Below, one piece after another: positions 23,052 through 32,122 of a DNA stretch of 44,065 bases. The translations under genes and the position numbers were made by a program. The stretch spans positions 1 to 44,065 of the forward strand of contig CANJQI010000019.1 in NCBI GenBank assembly GCA_947476215.1, read 5' to 3'. The notes beneath the pieces were generated by a model. The model did no database searches. It was not told the origin of the DNA and worked only from the letters and a program-made list of their open reading frames with translations. Each line of letters starts with the position of its first letter. The stretch's first letter is position 1. This DNA comes from Betaproteobacteria bacterium (GTDB lineage Bacteria; Pseudomonadota; Gammaproteobacteria; Burkholderiales; SG8-41).

Positions 23052-24085
23052 GCATTTCCGAACAGCGGCATGACGGCAAGGACGGACGGCTGGATCTCGA
23101 TACGCCGGAGACGGTGCGTTTGACGGTGGCGGAGGCAACCGCCATAGGCGCACGTGCGCTGAAGAGCGTCGGCTACAACGATGAAGAAGTCGACATCATC
23201 ATGGGGCAACTCATAGACAACGCGCTGTGCGGCTATCGATTCACGGGCCTGCCGCGCGTACTGGCGATTGCCGACAACACGAAAACGCGCAAGGAAAAAA
23301 CACCCATACGTATCATCAGCGAAACGCCGGCGTCGGCAGTGATAGACGGCGGCAATCAGGTCGGATATCTGTCGGTGTATCGCGGCGCCTGCGTGGCGAT
23401 CGAGAAAGCAAAATTCTGCGGTCTGGCCTCGGTCGGCGTCTACAACAGTTATTACAGCGGCCGCAACGCCTACTACCTGGAAAAAATCGCGCGCGCAGGA
23501 TTAATCGGTCTGCACGTGGCGGCCGCGGAGCCCAAAGTATTCCCGCCAGGTGCGGCACGCGGCATGCTGGGTACCAATCCGCTGGGCTTCGGTTTTCCAT
23601 CGACCGAAGGTCCGATCGTGTTCGACATGGGCACCGCCGCGATGATGGGCGGTGAGCGTTTGCTCTATGCTTTGCAGGGCCGCGAACTTCCCGATGGCAT
23701 TGCATTTGACGGCAATGGCAAACCCACACGCGACCCCGAGGCTGCGCTCGCCGGTGGATTCAGTACTTTCGGCGGTCATAAGGGATATGGCCTGTCGTTC
23801 TGCGTGCAGGCGCTGGGCCTGATTGCCGGCGCCGCCTACAAGTGCGGCGATGTGCGCGACTACGGATTCCTGTTTTTCGTGATCCGGCCCGATATCATGC
23901 TGGCCACTGGTGAATTCGAAAAACAGATGACCGACTACGTGCGCCAGATCCGCGAGGCGCCGCGTCAGCCCGGAGTCGACGAGATCCGCATCCCGTCGGA
24001 ACGTTCACACCGCGAACGCGAACGCCGCCGTGTCGAGGGCATCGTTATAGAGCGATCTATTGTCGACAAGTTGAATCAGATTTGA
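23048..24085 (+). CDS. Ldh_2 family (malate/L-lactate/sulfolactate-type) NAD(P)-dependent oxidoreductase
   Basis: This 345-residue protein belongs to the Ldh_2 family, which oxidises 2-hydroxy acids or ureidoglycolate with NAD(P). Visible are AIEKAKFCGLASVGVYNSYY, MLGTNPLGFGFPS, IVFDMGTAAMMGG, GGHKGYGLSFCVQALG and a C-terminal RIPSERSHRERERR. In family members the catalytic His lies in a (D)SHG motif; the matching place here reads GYRFTGLPR, with Thr at about residue 66. The start is GTG 23048, overlapping the stop of the DUF35 relic (GTGA). It is the last gene of the second cassette. Its fold is clear; its substrate, and whether it is a normal dehydrogenase, is uncertain. Confidence 0.87.
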   Translation: MSISEQRHDGKDGRLDLDTPETVRLTVAEATAIGARALKSVGYNDEEVDIIMGQLIDNALCGYRFTGLPRVLAIADNTKTRKEKTPIRIISETPASAVIDGGNQVGYLSVYRGACVAIEKAKFCGLASVGVYNSYYSGRNAYYLEKIARAGLIGLHVAAAEPKVFPPGAARGMLGTNPLGFGFPSTEGPIVFDMGTAAMMGGERLLYALQGRELPDGIAFDGNGKPTRDPEAALAGGFSTFGGHKGYGLSFCVQALGLIAGAAYKCGDVRDYGFLFFVIRPDIMLATGEFEKQMTDYVRQIREAPRQPGVDEIRIPSERSHRERERRRVEGIVIERSIVDKLNQI

Positions 24086-24139
24086 CTTGAATTCTCCTTC
24101 GTACATACCTACACATCTTCTATCTTCACGAAGCAAGGC

Positions 24140-24230
24140 GTAGGATGGGTCGAGCGTAGCGACACCTATCAAACATCTGTCGCAGGAACAGGCCACAGCT
24201 GATGGGTTTCGTGCCTCAATCCAGCCTACA
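24140..24230. repeat. REP-like inverted repeat (GTAGGATGGG...CCAGCCTAC)
   Basis: The left arm GTAGGATGGGTCGAGCGTAG (from 24140) and the right arm ending CAATCCAGCCTAC (to about 24229) are imperfect reverse complements. They lie in the 235-bp gap between the Ldh_2 gene and the next Bug gene. The GAGCGTAGCG core is shared with the elements at 20.6 and 37.0 kb. Confidence 0.75.
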
Positions 24231-24320
24231 GGGGTGAAGATGTGTAGATTCGATTGCCCTCGGAGACAAGGGCACACTTGAAGCAACGCAGAGAGGCAGG
24301 CGTGAGGGCGCGCACTATTT

Positions 24321-25295
24321 ATGAAATTTTCCAATTCACTTTTCTTCGCATTGTGTGCGGCAACGTTGCAGCTTTCTTCCTACGCTGCCGACACTCAACC
24401 CTACCCCAGCCGCCCGATACGCATCGTCGTTCCCTATCTGCCCGGCGGCGCCGGTGATGTAGTCGCGCGCACGATCGCGCCGAAAATGGGAGAGTCGTTG
24501 GGGCAACAGACTTACATCGACAACCGTCCGGGCGGTGCAACCAAGATCGGCACCGAGGCGGCAGCGCGGGCGCCTGGCGACGGCTATACGCTGTTCATGG
24601 CCACACCGGCAAGCGCGGTCAACGTAAGCCTATATACGGAAATGCCGTACGATCTTGTTCGCGATTTCGCGCCCGTGGTTCTCATCGACATTTCGCCACA
24701 GGTTCTTATTGTTCACCCGTCGCTCCCCGTGAAATCAGTCAAGGATTTGATTACATTGGGAAAATCACGACCCGGACAACTCACGTTTGCATCCTCCGGC
24801 ATCGCCGGTTCAGTGCATCTCGCCGGCGAACTGTTCAAGTCCATGGCGCGTATCGATGTTGTGCACATCCCTTACAAGGGATTCGCGCAGGCGCTCACCG
24901 ATCTGCTCAGCGGTCAGGTCACCATGAATTTCAGCACGCTGCAAAGCGCGCTGCCCCACATCAAGGCGAACCGCATACGCGCGTTGGCGGTGACCAGTGC
25001 CAGGCGTTCCGCTACCCAGCCTGACCTGCCCACCATCGCCGAAGCGGCTTTGCCGGGCTATGAGATGGTGGTATGGCATGCGTTACTGGCGCCTGCCGCA
25101 ACACCGCCGGAAATTATCCATCGCCTGAATGGCGAAGTCCTGAAAGCGCTCAAGCTCGCCGACGTGCGCCGGCAACTCGAAAGTGTCGGCGTGGAACTGG
25201 TGGGCAGCACGCCCGCCGAACTCGGCGCATACGTCAAGAGCGAAATCGCGAAATATGCGCGTTTGGTCAAGAACGCAAATATCCGGCCCGAATAG
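24321..25295 (+). CDS. Bug/TctC-family solute-binding protein
   Basis: This 324-residue exported receptor has a signal peptide (about 1-23, ending LSSYAAD), then YPSRPIRIVVPYLPGGAGDV, QQTYIDNRPGGATKIG, PGDGYTLFMATPASAVN, YDLVRDFAPV, VVLIDISPQVLIVHPSLPVK-type blocks and IPYKGFAQALTDLLSGQV. It looks closer to the Bug at 3.8 kb (PGGxxD, long ASPAS-like loop) than to its neighbours. The next gene, 32 bp downstream, is a broken DUF2306 membrane protein gene, so no partner pathway is evident. Confidence 0.95.
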   Translation: MKFSNSLFFALCAATLQLSSYAADTQPYPSRPIRIVVPYLPGGAGDVVARTIAPKMGESLGQQTYIDNRPGGATKIGTEAAARAPGDGYTLFMATPASAVNVSLYTEMPYDLVRDFAPVVLIDISPQVLIVHPSLPVKSVKDLITLGKSRPGQLTFASSGIAGSVHLAGELFKSMARIDVVHIPYKGFAQALTDLLSGQVTMNFSTLQSALPHIKANRIRALAVTSARRSATQPDLPTIAEAALPGYEMVVWHALLAPAATPPEIIHRLNGEVLKALKLADVRRQLESVGVELVGSTPAELGAYVKSEIAKYARLVKNANIRPE

Positions 25296-25327
25296 GAACT
25301 CGACACCGACGGCAGAATTGCTTGGCC

Positions 25328-25725
25328 GTGTCTATACGCGATATTTACAAATCTCTCATTTTCATGCATCTCGCGACCGTATTCGCGGCTTTCGTCATAG
25401 GTACTTATCTTCTGCTTAACCGCAAAGGAATGCCACGTCACAAATTGTTGGGGCGTATCTATCTTCCCATGATGTTGGTGACAGGAATTGCGACGCTGTT
25501 GATGCCAGCCGTCGTGGAGCCCCAATTTCTGGGACATTTCGGATTTATTCACCTGTTCAGTTTGTTCACCCTATACAGCATACCTGCTGCTTACATTTAC
25601 GCGCGCCGGGGAAACATCGCGGCACACAAGGGGCCCATGCTGGGGCTCTACATCGGGGGCTGCTGATCGCCGGATCGTTCGCGTTCATGCCAGGACGTAT
25701 GCTGCATGGTTGGTTGTTCGAATAG
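25328..25725 (+). pseudogene. DUF2306 membrane protein, frameshifted near the 3' end
   Basis: The frame starting at GTG 25328 encodes about four membrane segments (SLIFMHLATVFAAFVIGTYL onward; GMPRHKLLGRIYLPMM; HFGFIHLFSLFTLYSIP) and then stops at TGA 25664-25666. Inserting one G in the G5 run at 25655-25659 restores a continuous reading GGLLIAGSFAFMPGRMLHGW to TAG at 25725, which is the family's usual C terminus. So a single-base deletion, real or a sequencing error, breaks the last 20 or so codons. Start choice is weak; ATG 25364 is an alternative. Confidence 0.75.
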
Positions 25726-25747
25726 CCGCGGACTGCCATTCAATTCT

Positions 25748-26737
25748 TCATTCGTCCCTGATGCCGGCATCGCGGATAACCTTGCCCATGCGTGCAATTT
25801 CGGACTTGATTTTCGCGGCAAACTGCTCCGGTGTACTGCCCACGGCCTCGACGCCGGTGCTGGCGAGTCTCTCCCTGACACTGGTCAGTCGCAATGCGCT
25901 CACGATCTCCTTGTTCACGCGGGCGATGATGACGGCGGGCGTTTTCGCAGGGGCGAACATGCCGGACACCTGCACGGCTTCGTAACCTGGCAGGCCGGCA
26001 GTTGCGATCGTGGGCAGATCCGGAAATGCCGCTGTCGGTTGCGCCGAGGTCATGGCCAGCGCCCGTAGTCTGCCGGTCTTGATGTGGGGCGCGGCGGAAG
26101 GCGCGGTCGCGAACATGACATGCACCTGACCGCCGAGCAGGTCGTTGAGCGCGGCACCCGTGCCTTTGTAAACAATACGCATCAGATCGACGCCGGCCAT
26201 GGACTTGAACAGTTCAGCGGCGAGATGGGGTATGGTGCCGGCTGCCGCCGAGGCATAGTTGAGTTCGCCCGGCCGGGATTTCGCCAGCGCAATCAGCTCC
26301 TTGACCGATTTGGCGGCGACCGTCGGATGCACGACCAGAACATTGGGAGAGCTCACCGCGAGGGTGATCGGCGCGAAATCCCTGACGGTATCGTAAGGCA
26401 CGCTCTTGCGCATTAACGGCAGTATCCATAGCGTGCTGCCGTAGTAGATGAGAGTATAACCATCGGGTTGCGAGCGCGAGACTATTTCCCCTGCAATGAC
26501 ACCGCCGCCGCGGTTGTCCACAACGACCTGTTGTCCGAGAGGACCTGTTATGCCTTGTGCGATCACGCGTACGATGACATCGCTGCCGCCGCCGGCATCG
26601 GAGGTGACGATGCGTATCGGCTTGGCCGGAAATGCCGGTGCTCCCGCTGTCGTTGTGGATTGGGCAACGGCGGTACCCGCTCCTGTAAGTGTCAAAACGG
26701 CGCATAACAAGGACTTCAGGAATCGACGATGCAGCAT
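25748..26737 (-). CDS. Bug/TctC-family solute-binding protein
   Basis: This 329-residue TTT receptor has a signal peptide (about 1-27, ending GTAVAQ), then FPAKPIRIVTSDAGGGSDV, QQVVVDNRGGGVIAG, QPDGYTLIYYGSTLWILPL, YDTVRDFAPI, VVHPTVAAKSVKELIALAK and VYKGTGAALNDLLGGQVHV. The start ATG 26737 is supported by GGAGAAG at the right spacing; the in-frame extension to 26797 is rejected because it would put 20 residues before the signal peptide. It is transcribed toward the DUF2306 gene and away from the esterase-like gene 232 bp away; that gap holds no recognisable gene. Confidence 0.95.
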   Translation of the reverse strand: MLHRRFLKSLLCAVLTLTGAGTAVAQSTTTAGAPAFPAKPIRIVTSDAGGGSDVIVRVIAQGITGPLGQQVVVDNRGGGVIAGEIVSRSQPDGYTLIYYGSTLWILPLMRKSVPYDTVRDFAPITLAVSSPNVLVVHPTVAAKSVKELIALAKSRPGELNYASAAAGTIPHLAAELFKSMAGVDLMRIVYKGTGAALNDLLGGQVHVMFATAPSAAPHIKTGRLRALAMTSAQPTAAFPDLPTIATAGLPGYEAVQVSGMFAPAKTPAVIIARVNKEIVSALRLTSVRERLASTGVEAVGSTPEQFAAKIKSEIARMGKVIRDAGIRDE

Positions 26738-26969
26738 CAACTTCTCCACGCGTAATTTTGAAAAAGTCCAAATTGGCGACATGGCTCCCTCCACCACATC
26801 GAAGGAATTTCATGGACGGGGATAATGCGTGCGCAACGAAGGGATCATGGATATCAAGAACAGGGTAGCGTAGCCATTTATACTCGCAAACTTGCAAACC
26901 GGAAACCACTACAATTGCACGGACCCGCGGCGACCTGCATCGCGGTTATAACAAACGGGACAGTATCCA

Positions 26970-27839
26970 ATGAGTGCTAACCTTCAGTCGCGCCACGAAA
27001 TAGATGTTGACGATGTTGAGTACAACCGTCATGGCGACAAGCCATTGCTCGCACGTGTCTACCAACCACGCACGGGCGGGCCGTATCCGCTGATTATCGA
27101 TTTGCACGGTGGCGTCTGGTGCAATCTCGATCGTACACGCGATGTTGCGATCGATGCGCCACTGGCGAGCAGCGGCGTGGTGGTGGCATCGCTGGACTTT
27201 CGCATGCCGCCCGAGGCCGGCTACCCGGCATCACTGGCCGATATCAATTACGCAATACGCTGGTTCAAGTCGCGTGCCGCCACTTACAACATACGCGCCG
27301 ACCGCGTGGGCATACTCGGCTGTTCAAGCGGCGGCCATCAAGCCATGTTGACCGCGATGCGGCCGCGCGATGCGCGCTATGCGGCGTTGCCGCTGCCCGG
27401 TCATGATGATATTGATGCAACGGTGCGGTGCGCGGTGCTGTGCTGGCCAGTAATAGACCCGCTGGGCCGTTACCATTACGTGCTCAAGCTCAAGCAGAGC
27501 GGCCCCTCGAAATTCGCTGATCACGTATTGCCGCACCATCATCAATATTGGCCCGACGAAGCTGCCATGGGCGAGGCCAGTCCGTTACTGGCGCTGGAGC
27601 GCGGCGAGGCAGTGAACAAGCCTCCGGTAATCTACCTGCAGGGCACCGCAGATGGCGCGCATCCGCGTCCGCTGCTTGACCGTTTTGTGGCTGCGTACCA
27701 AAAGGCGGGCGCCAGTGTGGATCTGCACATATTCGAGGGAGTTACCGAGGCTTTCATCAATACCGATCCGGGGATTCCGGCGTCAGTCGACGCGCTCGGC
27801 AAGATCATCGATTTTGTTCACCGTGAACTGGATGCCTGA
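26970..27839 (+). CDS. Alpha/beta hydrolase, HSL/acetyl-esterase-like, atypical catalytic triad
   Basis: This 289-residue hydrolase of the hormone-sensitive-lipase type has the oxyanion motif DLHGGVW (about residue 46), the nucleophile motif GCSSGG (Ser about 119) and an acid in GTADGAHP (about 229). Where the catalytic His is expected (EGxxHxF) the sequence reads FEGVTEAFINTDPG, with Glu in place of His at about residue 260. It may therefore be inactive as an esterase or use another chemistry. No signal peptide. It is flanked by Bug genes on both sides and may act on the same substrate class (an ester or lactone). Confidence 0.85.
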   Translation: MSANLQSRHEIDVDDVEYNRHGDKPLLARVYQPRTGGPYPLIIDLHGGVWCNLDRTRDVAIDAPLASSGVVVASLDFRMPPEAGYPASLADINYAIRWFKSRAATYNIRADRVGILGCSSGGHQAMLTAMRPRDARYAALPLPGHDDIDATVRCAVLCWPVIDPLGRYHYVLKLKQSGPSKFADHVLPHHHQYWPDEAAMGEASPLLALERGEAVNKPPVIYLQGTADGAHPRPLLDRFVAAYQKAGASVDLHIFEGVTEAFINTDPGIPASVDALGKIIDFVHRELDA

Positions 27840-27869
27840 GCGGAGATGTTGGCGTGAAATGACCGGCGT

Positions 27870-28827
27870 TCATTCGCCGCGTATGCCGGCTTCCTTGATT
27901 AACTTGCCTAACCTTGTCATATCGGCCTTTACCGAGGCGGCAAGCTGTTCCGGAGAACGGGCGACGGTCTCCGTCGCGGCATTGAAGAACTGCTCTTTGA
28001 TGTCCGACCGGTTTAGCGCTTGCACGATCTCGCGATTCAATCGGCCGATGATGGCCGCAGGCGTTTTGGGTGGCGCAAACATTGCCGCCGCGGCGACTGT
28101 CTCATAACCCGGAACGGTGGCCGCGACCGTGGGCAGGTCGGGATAGAGCGTGGACGGTCGCGTGACTACTCACGGCGACCGCTTTCAGCTTGCCGGATTT
28201 GACAGGCGCGGTCACCGAGGCGGCGGTGGCAAACATCATCTGCACTTGATCACCAATCAAATTGATGATGGCCGGGCCGGTGCCTTTGTAGGGAATATGC
28301 ACGATGCTGACGCCAGCCATGGATTTGAACATTTCACCTGCCAGGTGTGCCGACGAGCCGATTGAACTCGACGCGTAGTTGAGCAGTCCCGGTTTGGTTT
28401 TGGCGAAATCGATCAGATCCCTGACCGACTTTACCGGCACGGACGGATGAACCACGAGTATATTGGGCGAGCTGACGAGATACACAGGGGCGAATCCCTT
28501 GACCGGATCGTACGAGGTCTTGCGCAGCAGTGGCGTGCCCTAGAACGTGCTGCCGGTGACGAGCAGGGTGTAGCCGTCGCGCGCGGCTTTGGTCACGATC
28601 TCACCTGAGACATTGCCCCCGCCGCCGCGGTTTTCCACAATCACGGGTTGACCCCGGGAGCCGGAGATTCCCTGGGCGACGATGCGTGCCGCAAAATCAA
28701 CACCTTCCCCGGGTTCCGGGGCAATCAGGCGTAACGGCTTGTGGGGATAGGTCTGGGCCGACACGATCTCCGTGCCCGGCATCGCGAATCCAGCGGAAAA
28801 GATTACCGCGATAATTTGCGTTTTCAA
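27870..28827 (-). pseudogene. Bug/TctC-family pseudogene (nonsense codon plus frameshift)
   Basis: The reading begins at TTG 28827 with a signal peptide and YPHKPLRLIAPEPGEGVDFA, and runs to GSTF, where TAG (28540-28542) replaces the Trp found in paralogues (GSTLW, GSTIW). The same frame continues through GTPLLRKTSYDPVKGFAPV, VVHPSVPVKSVRDLIDFAK and IPYKGTGPAIINLIGDQVQ to about 28160, where one frame change is needed to continue RPSTLYPDLPTVAATVPGYE. It then runs to the natural C terminus LGKLIKEAGIRGE at 27870. Two independent lesions make sequencing error an unlikely sole explanation. An intact Bug gene lies 33 bp upstream on the same strand. Confidence 0.88.
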
Positions 28828-28860
28828 CAGGAACCTATTGAATCCATGAACGCGATCTGG

Positions 28861-29847
28861 CTATAGTTTGATGCCTCCCGCCGCCAGCAGATCGCCCCAT
28901 TTTTTCAGTTCCTGATTGATCTTTTCTTTCAGCTGTTCGGGCGAGGTCGGTTCGGTTTCTGCGGCATCGGCGGCAAAGTTTTTTTGCAGTTCCGGGGAAT
29001 CGAGTGACGCAGCGATTTCCTTGTTCAGTCTCATGACGATATTTCTGGGGGTGCGTGGCGCCGTCGCCATGCTGTACCAGCCGGTCAGGTCGTAGCCGGG
29101 AACCCCGCCTTCGGCCACGGTCGGCGCATCGGGCATGTACCTGGAACGTTTTTCGCTGCTGACTGCGACCAATCGCAGCTTGCCTGATTTCACGTGCGGC
29201 ATCGTCGAGATCGCGCTCGCGAATGAAATCATGAGTTGCCCGCCCAGGAGGTCGCGGACTACATCGCCTGAGCCCTTGTATGGTACGTGCACCATGTCGA
29301 TTTTGGCTATGTGGTTGAGCAGTTCCGTTCCCAGATGCGCGGTTGTGCCGATGCCGGGCGTGCCGTAATTGAGTGCACCGGGTTTGCTTTTCGCATATGC
29401 GAGCAGGTCCTTCATGGACTTGATCGGGGCCGACGGATGACTGACCAGAAGATACGGATACCAAACCAGCAGGGTAATGTGCGAGAACGCATCGCGGATA
29501 TCGACCGGATCTTTTTGGACCATGTTCGCGTTGACAATCTGGCTGGAGGTCAGCAGCAGCAATGTGTGTCCGTCGGGCGCCGAACTACGGACGATTTCGC
29601 GGGCAATGGCGCCGCTGGCGCCGGCCCGGTTGTCGGTTATCACCAGTTGCCCGAGCCGTTCTCCGAGCTTTTGCGCGACCGCGCGCGCGGTAATATCGGT
29701 GCCGCCGCCGGGAACCATACCGACCAGCACGCGGATGGGCTTGGTCGGGATATCGTTCGATTGAGCGCTAAAGCAATCGGCGATGAGCAGGCTGGAACCG
29801 ATGACGCAAAGAATGTTCCACGAAAGATGTTTTGAAGTCGGGTTCAT
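28861..29847 (-). CDS. Bug/TctC-family solute-binding protein
   Basis: This 328-residue receptor has a signal peptide (about 1-28, ending DCFSAQ), then IPTKPIRVLVGMVPGGGTDI, GQLVITDNRAGASG, APDGHTLLLLTSSQIVN, VSHPSAPIKSMKDLLAYAK, VPYKGSGDVVRDLLGGQLM and TPRNIVMRLNKEIAASL. An AGGAAATC ribosome site precedes ATG 29847. The segment around KDPVDIRDAFSHITLL departs from the common YDPVxDFxPV block, so it is a distant paralogue of its neighbours. It may be cotranscribed with the Bug gene upstream at 30867. Confidence 0.95.
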   Translation of the reverse strand: MNPTSKHLSWNILCVIGSSLLIADCFSAQSNDIPTKPIRVLVGMVPGGGTDITARAVAQKLGERLGQLVITDNRAGASGAIAREIVRSSAPDGHTLLLLTSSQIVNANMVQKDPVDIRDAFSHITLLVWYPYLLVSHPSAPIKSMKDLLAYAKSKPGALNYGTPGIGTTAHLGTELLNHIAKIDMVHVPYKGSGDVVRDLLGGQLMISFASAISTMPHVKSGKLRLVAVSSEKRSRYMPDAPTVAEGGVPGYDLTGWYSMATAPRTPRNIVMRLNKEIAASLDSPELQKNFAADAAETEPTSPEQLKEKINQELKKWGDLLAAGGIKL

Positions 29848-29910
29848 GATTTCCTGTCTGAAAGTTATTGCAATAAATTACCGCAATGCGCAGTGCCTTC
29901 ACTCGCATGT

Positions 29911-30867
29911 CTAATTGGTGAGTCCTATGGCCTTATACAGCTTGCGCGCCCGCGCATCCGCCTCCGCCAGCTTGGCGATGATCTGCGCGGGCGTACTGCT
30001 GACCGCCTCCGAACCGCCGATGATCATCTGTGCCTTGACTTCAGGCAGGCTCATGATTTGTACGACTTCCCGATTCAATCGATTGATGACGGACACGGGC
30101 GTATTGAGCGGCGCCAGCATAAAGCCTATCGTTTCCAACTCGAAGCCCGGTACACCGGACGCTATCATGGTGGGTACGCCCGGAACCAGAGCGGTGGGTT
30201 CCGCGCTGGTGACAGCCAGCGCTTTGAGTTTGCCAGACCTGATGTGAGGCATCGCCCCGCCCGCGGTGGAAAACGCCAGTTGCACTTCGTTGCCCAGCAG
30301 TCCGATGAGTGCGGGCCCGGTGCTCTTGTAAGGCACGCGCACGATGTCGACGCCCACAGCTATCTTGAACATTTCCGCGCTCAGATGCAACGAGCCTCCT
30401 GCGCCCCCGGAGCCATAGTTGAGTGTGCCCGGCTTGGCTTTCGCCACGGCGATCAGATCCTTGACCGAATTCACCGGAAACGATGGATTCACCACCAGCA
30501 CGTTGGGCGAGCGTTCCAGTTGCGAAACCCCGACAAAGCTTTTCACCGGGTCATACTGCGCTTTTTCCAGGATCGGCACGGACTGAAAGGTACCGCCGCC
30601 GACAATCAGGGTGTAGCCATCCGCGGAGGCTATGGCGCCGAGCGGCCCGACTGCCGCGCTCGCGCGGTTGTCTACGATTACCTGCTGGCCGAGTGCGGTG
30701 GCGAGCCGGGGGGAAACCACACGCGCCAGAAAATCGTTGCCGCCGCCCGGTTCGGCGGTGAGGATACGTACGGGCCTGACTGGGTAGTCCTGTGCGTGGA
30801 CAGGACCCACGCTCAGCATGATTGTTGAACACGCAACGGCGCCGCAAACAATTCGAGCAATTAGCAT
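29911..30867 (-). CDS. Bug/TctC-family solute-binding protein
   Basis: This 318-residue TTT receptor has a signal peptide (about 1-25, ending GPVHAQ), then YPVRPVRILTAEPGGGNDF, QQVIVDNRASAAVGP, GYTLIVGGGTF, YDPVKSFVGV, VVNPSFPVNSVKDLIAVAK and VPYKSTGPALIGLLGNEVQ. Start ATG 30867 is chosen because a GAGG ribosome site and the signal peptide fit; an in-frame start at 31005 lacks both. It is divergent from the next Bug gene, with a 261-bp intervening region (30868-31128) that must hold both promoters; I see no gene or clear operator there. Confidence 0.95.
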   Translation of the reverse strand: MLIARIVCGAVACSTIMLSVGPVHAQDYPVRPVRILTAEPGGGNDFLARVVSPRLATALGQQVIVDNRASAAVGPLGAIASADGYTLIVGGGTFQSVPILEKAQYDPVKSFVGVSQLERSPNVLVVNPSFPVNSVKDLIAVAKAKPGTLNYGSGGAGGSLHLSAEMFKIAVGVDIVRVPYKSTGPALIGLLGNEVQLAFSTAGGAMPHIRSGKLKALAVTSAEPTALVPGVPTMIASGVPGFELETIGFMLAPLNTPVSVINRLNREVVQIMSLPEVKAQMIIGGSEAVSSTPAQIIAKLAEADARARKLYKAIGLTN

Positions 30868-31128
30868 GAGTCGACCTCGTATTGGAGTGGTATGTTTCTG
30901 ATTCGAATAGCGCAAATGGCAGTTTACCCGCGCTGAAGGATTCCGGCCAGAATATGGCACAGCGCAAGAAATTAAGGTACGCTGGTGTTCTGCACTTACC
31001 ATCACGAAAACATGACTAAGACAGGCAACTCACGGTCAGAGTTCCCTATATGGAACCGGGAAATCACCGCAAACCCAAAGAACGGTCTACGGGGCCGGAC
31101 CGTTGCGGTCAGGGGCAGGGAAGCGATC

Positions 31129-32088
31129 ATGCCGCTGCCGCACCTTGTGCTGGGGTTGTTGTTGCTGGGATTTTCTGCTACGCGCGCCGGCATCGCGTTC
31201 GGTCAGGATTATCCGCTCAAACCGCTGCGCATTGTCACCGCGCCGGTGGGAGGCAGTACCGATTTTCTGTCGCGTCTGATCGCACAGAATATTTCGGTTC
31301 CCCTGGGTCAGCAGGTGATCGTGGACAATCGGCCGGTGATCCTGCTCGGCGAGACCGTGGCCCGCGCGCAACCCGATGGGTATACGCTGGTTCTGGTCAG
31401 CGACAGTCACTGGGTAAGGGCGCTTATCCAGAAACAATCCTATGATCCGGTGCGCGATTTCGCGCCGATTTCAACCGTAACCCTGCAGCCGAATATGCTG
31501 GTGATACACCCCTCGTTGCCGGTCAGATCGGTCAAGGAACTGATTGCGTTGGCAAAAGCCAAACCGGCAGAGCTCAACTATGCAACCGGGTCGGTGGGCT
31601 CGGCCACGCACCTTGCGGCGGAATTGTTCAAATCCATGGCCGGCATCAGTCTGACGCGTATTCCTTATAGCGGGGTTGGACCTGCACTCACTGCGCTTAT
31701 CAGCGGCGAACTGCAGTTGATTTTTTCAGTGACCGGCGGCACCCTGCCGCATGTAAAGTCCGGACGCCTGAAGGCGCTGGCGGTCACCACCGCGAAACCT
31801 TCCGCGCTGGTTCCCGGTCTGCCGACGATAGCCGCATCGGGTCTGCCCGATTACGAAGCGGTGGCCATCAACGCGGTGTTCGCGCCGGCAAAAACACCTG
31901 CGGCGATCGTCGCACGCCTGAATCAGGAAATCGTGCGGGCAATCCATTTGCCGGAGGTGAAAGAGAAACTGTTCAACGCCGGCGTCGAAGGTGTGGGCAG
32001 TTCCCCGGAGCAACTCGCTGCGACGATACGTTCTGAGATGACCCGCCTGGGGAAGGTGATCCGGGAAGCGGGTATCAAGGGTGAATAA
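31129..32088 (+). CDS. Bug/TctC-family solute-binding protein upstream of lutB
   Basis: This 319-residue receptor has a signal peptide (about 1-25, ending GIAFGQ), then YPLKPLRIVTAPVGGSTDF, QQVIVDNRPVILLG, QPDGYTLVLVSDSHW, YDPVRDFAPI, VIHPSLPVRSVKELIALAK and IPYSGVGPALTALISGELQ. The start ATG 31129 follows CAGGGAAG; the frame is open to 30985 but without a signal. YSG replaces the usual YKG. It ends 34 bp before lutB, so a role in uptake of a lactate-like hydroxy acid is a reasonable guess, no more. Confidence 0.95.
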   Translation: MPLPHLVLGLLLLGFSATRAGIAFGQDYPLKPLRIVTAPVGGSTDFLSRLIAQNISVPLGQQVIVDNRPVILLGETVARAQPDGYTLVLVSDSHWVRALIQKQSYDPVRDFAPISTVTLQPNMLVIHPSLPVRSVKELIALAKAKPAELNYATGSVGSATHLAAELFKSMAGISLTRIPYSGVGPALTALISGELQLIFSVTGGTLPHVKSGRLKALAVTTAKPSALVPGLPTIAASGLPDYEAVAINAVFAPAKTPAAIVARLNQEIVRAIHLPEVKEKLFNAGVEGVGSSPEQLAATIRSEMTRLGKVIREAGIKGE

Positions 32089-32122
32089 ACCGGTAGCCGA
32101 AGTCCTGGTGTAGCATCGGGCC

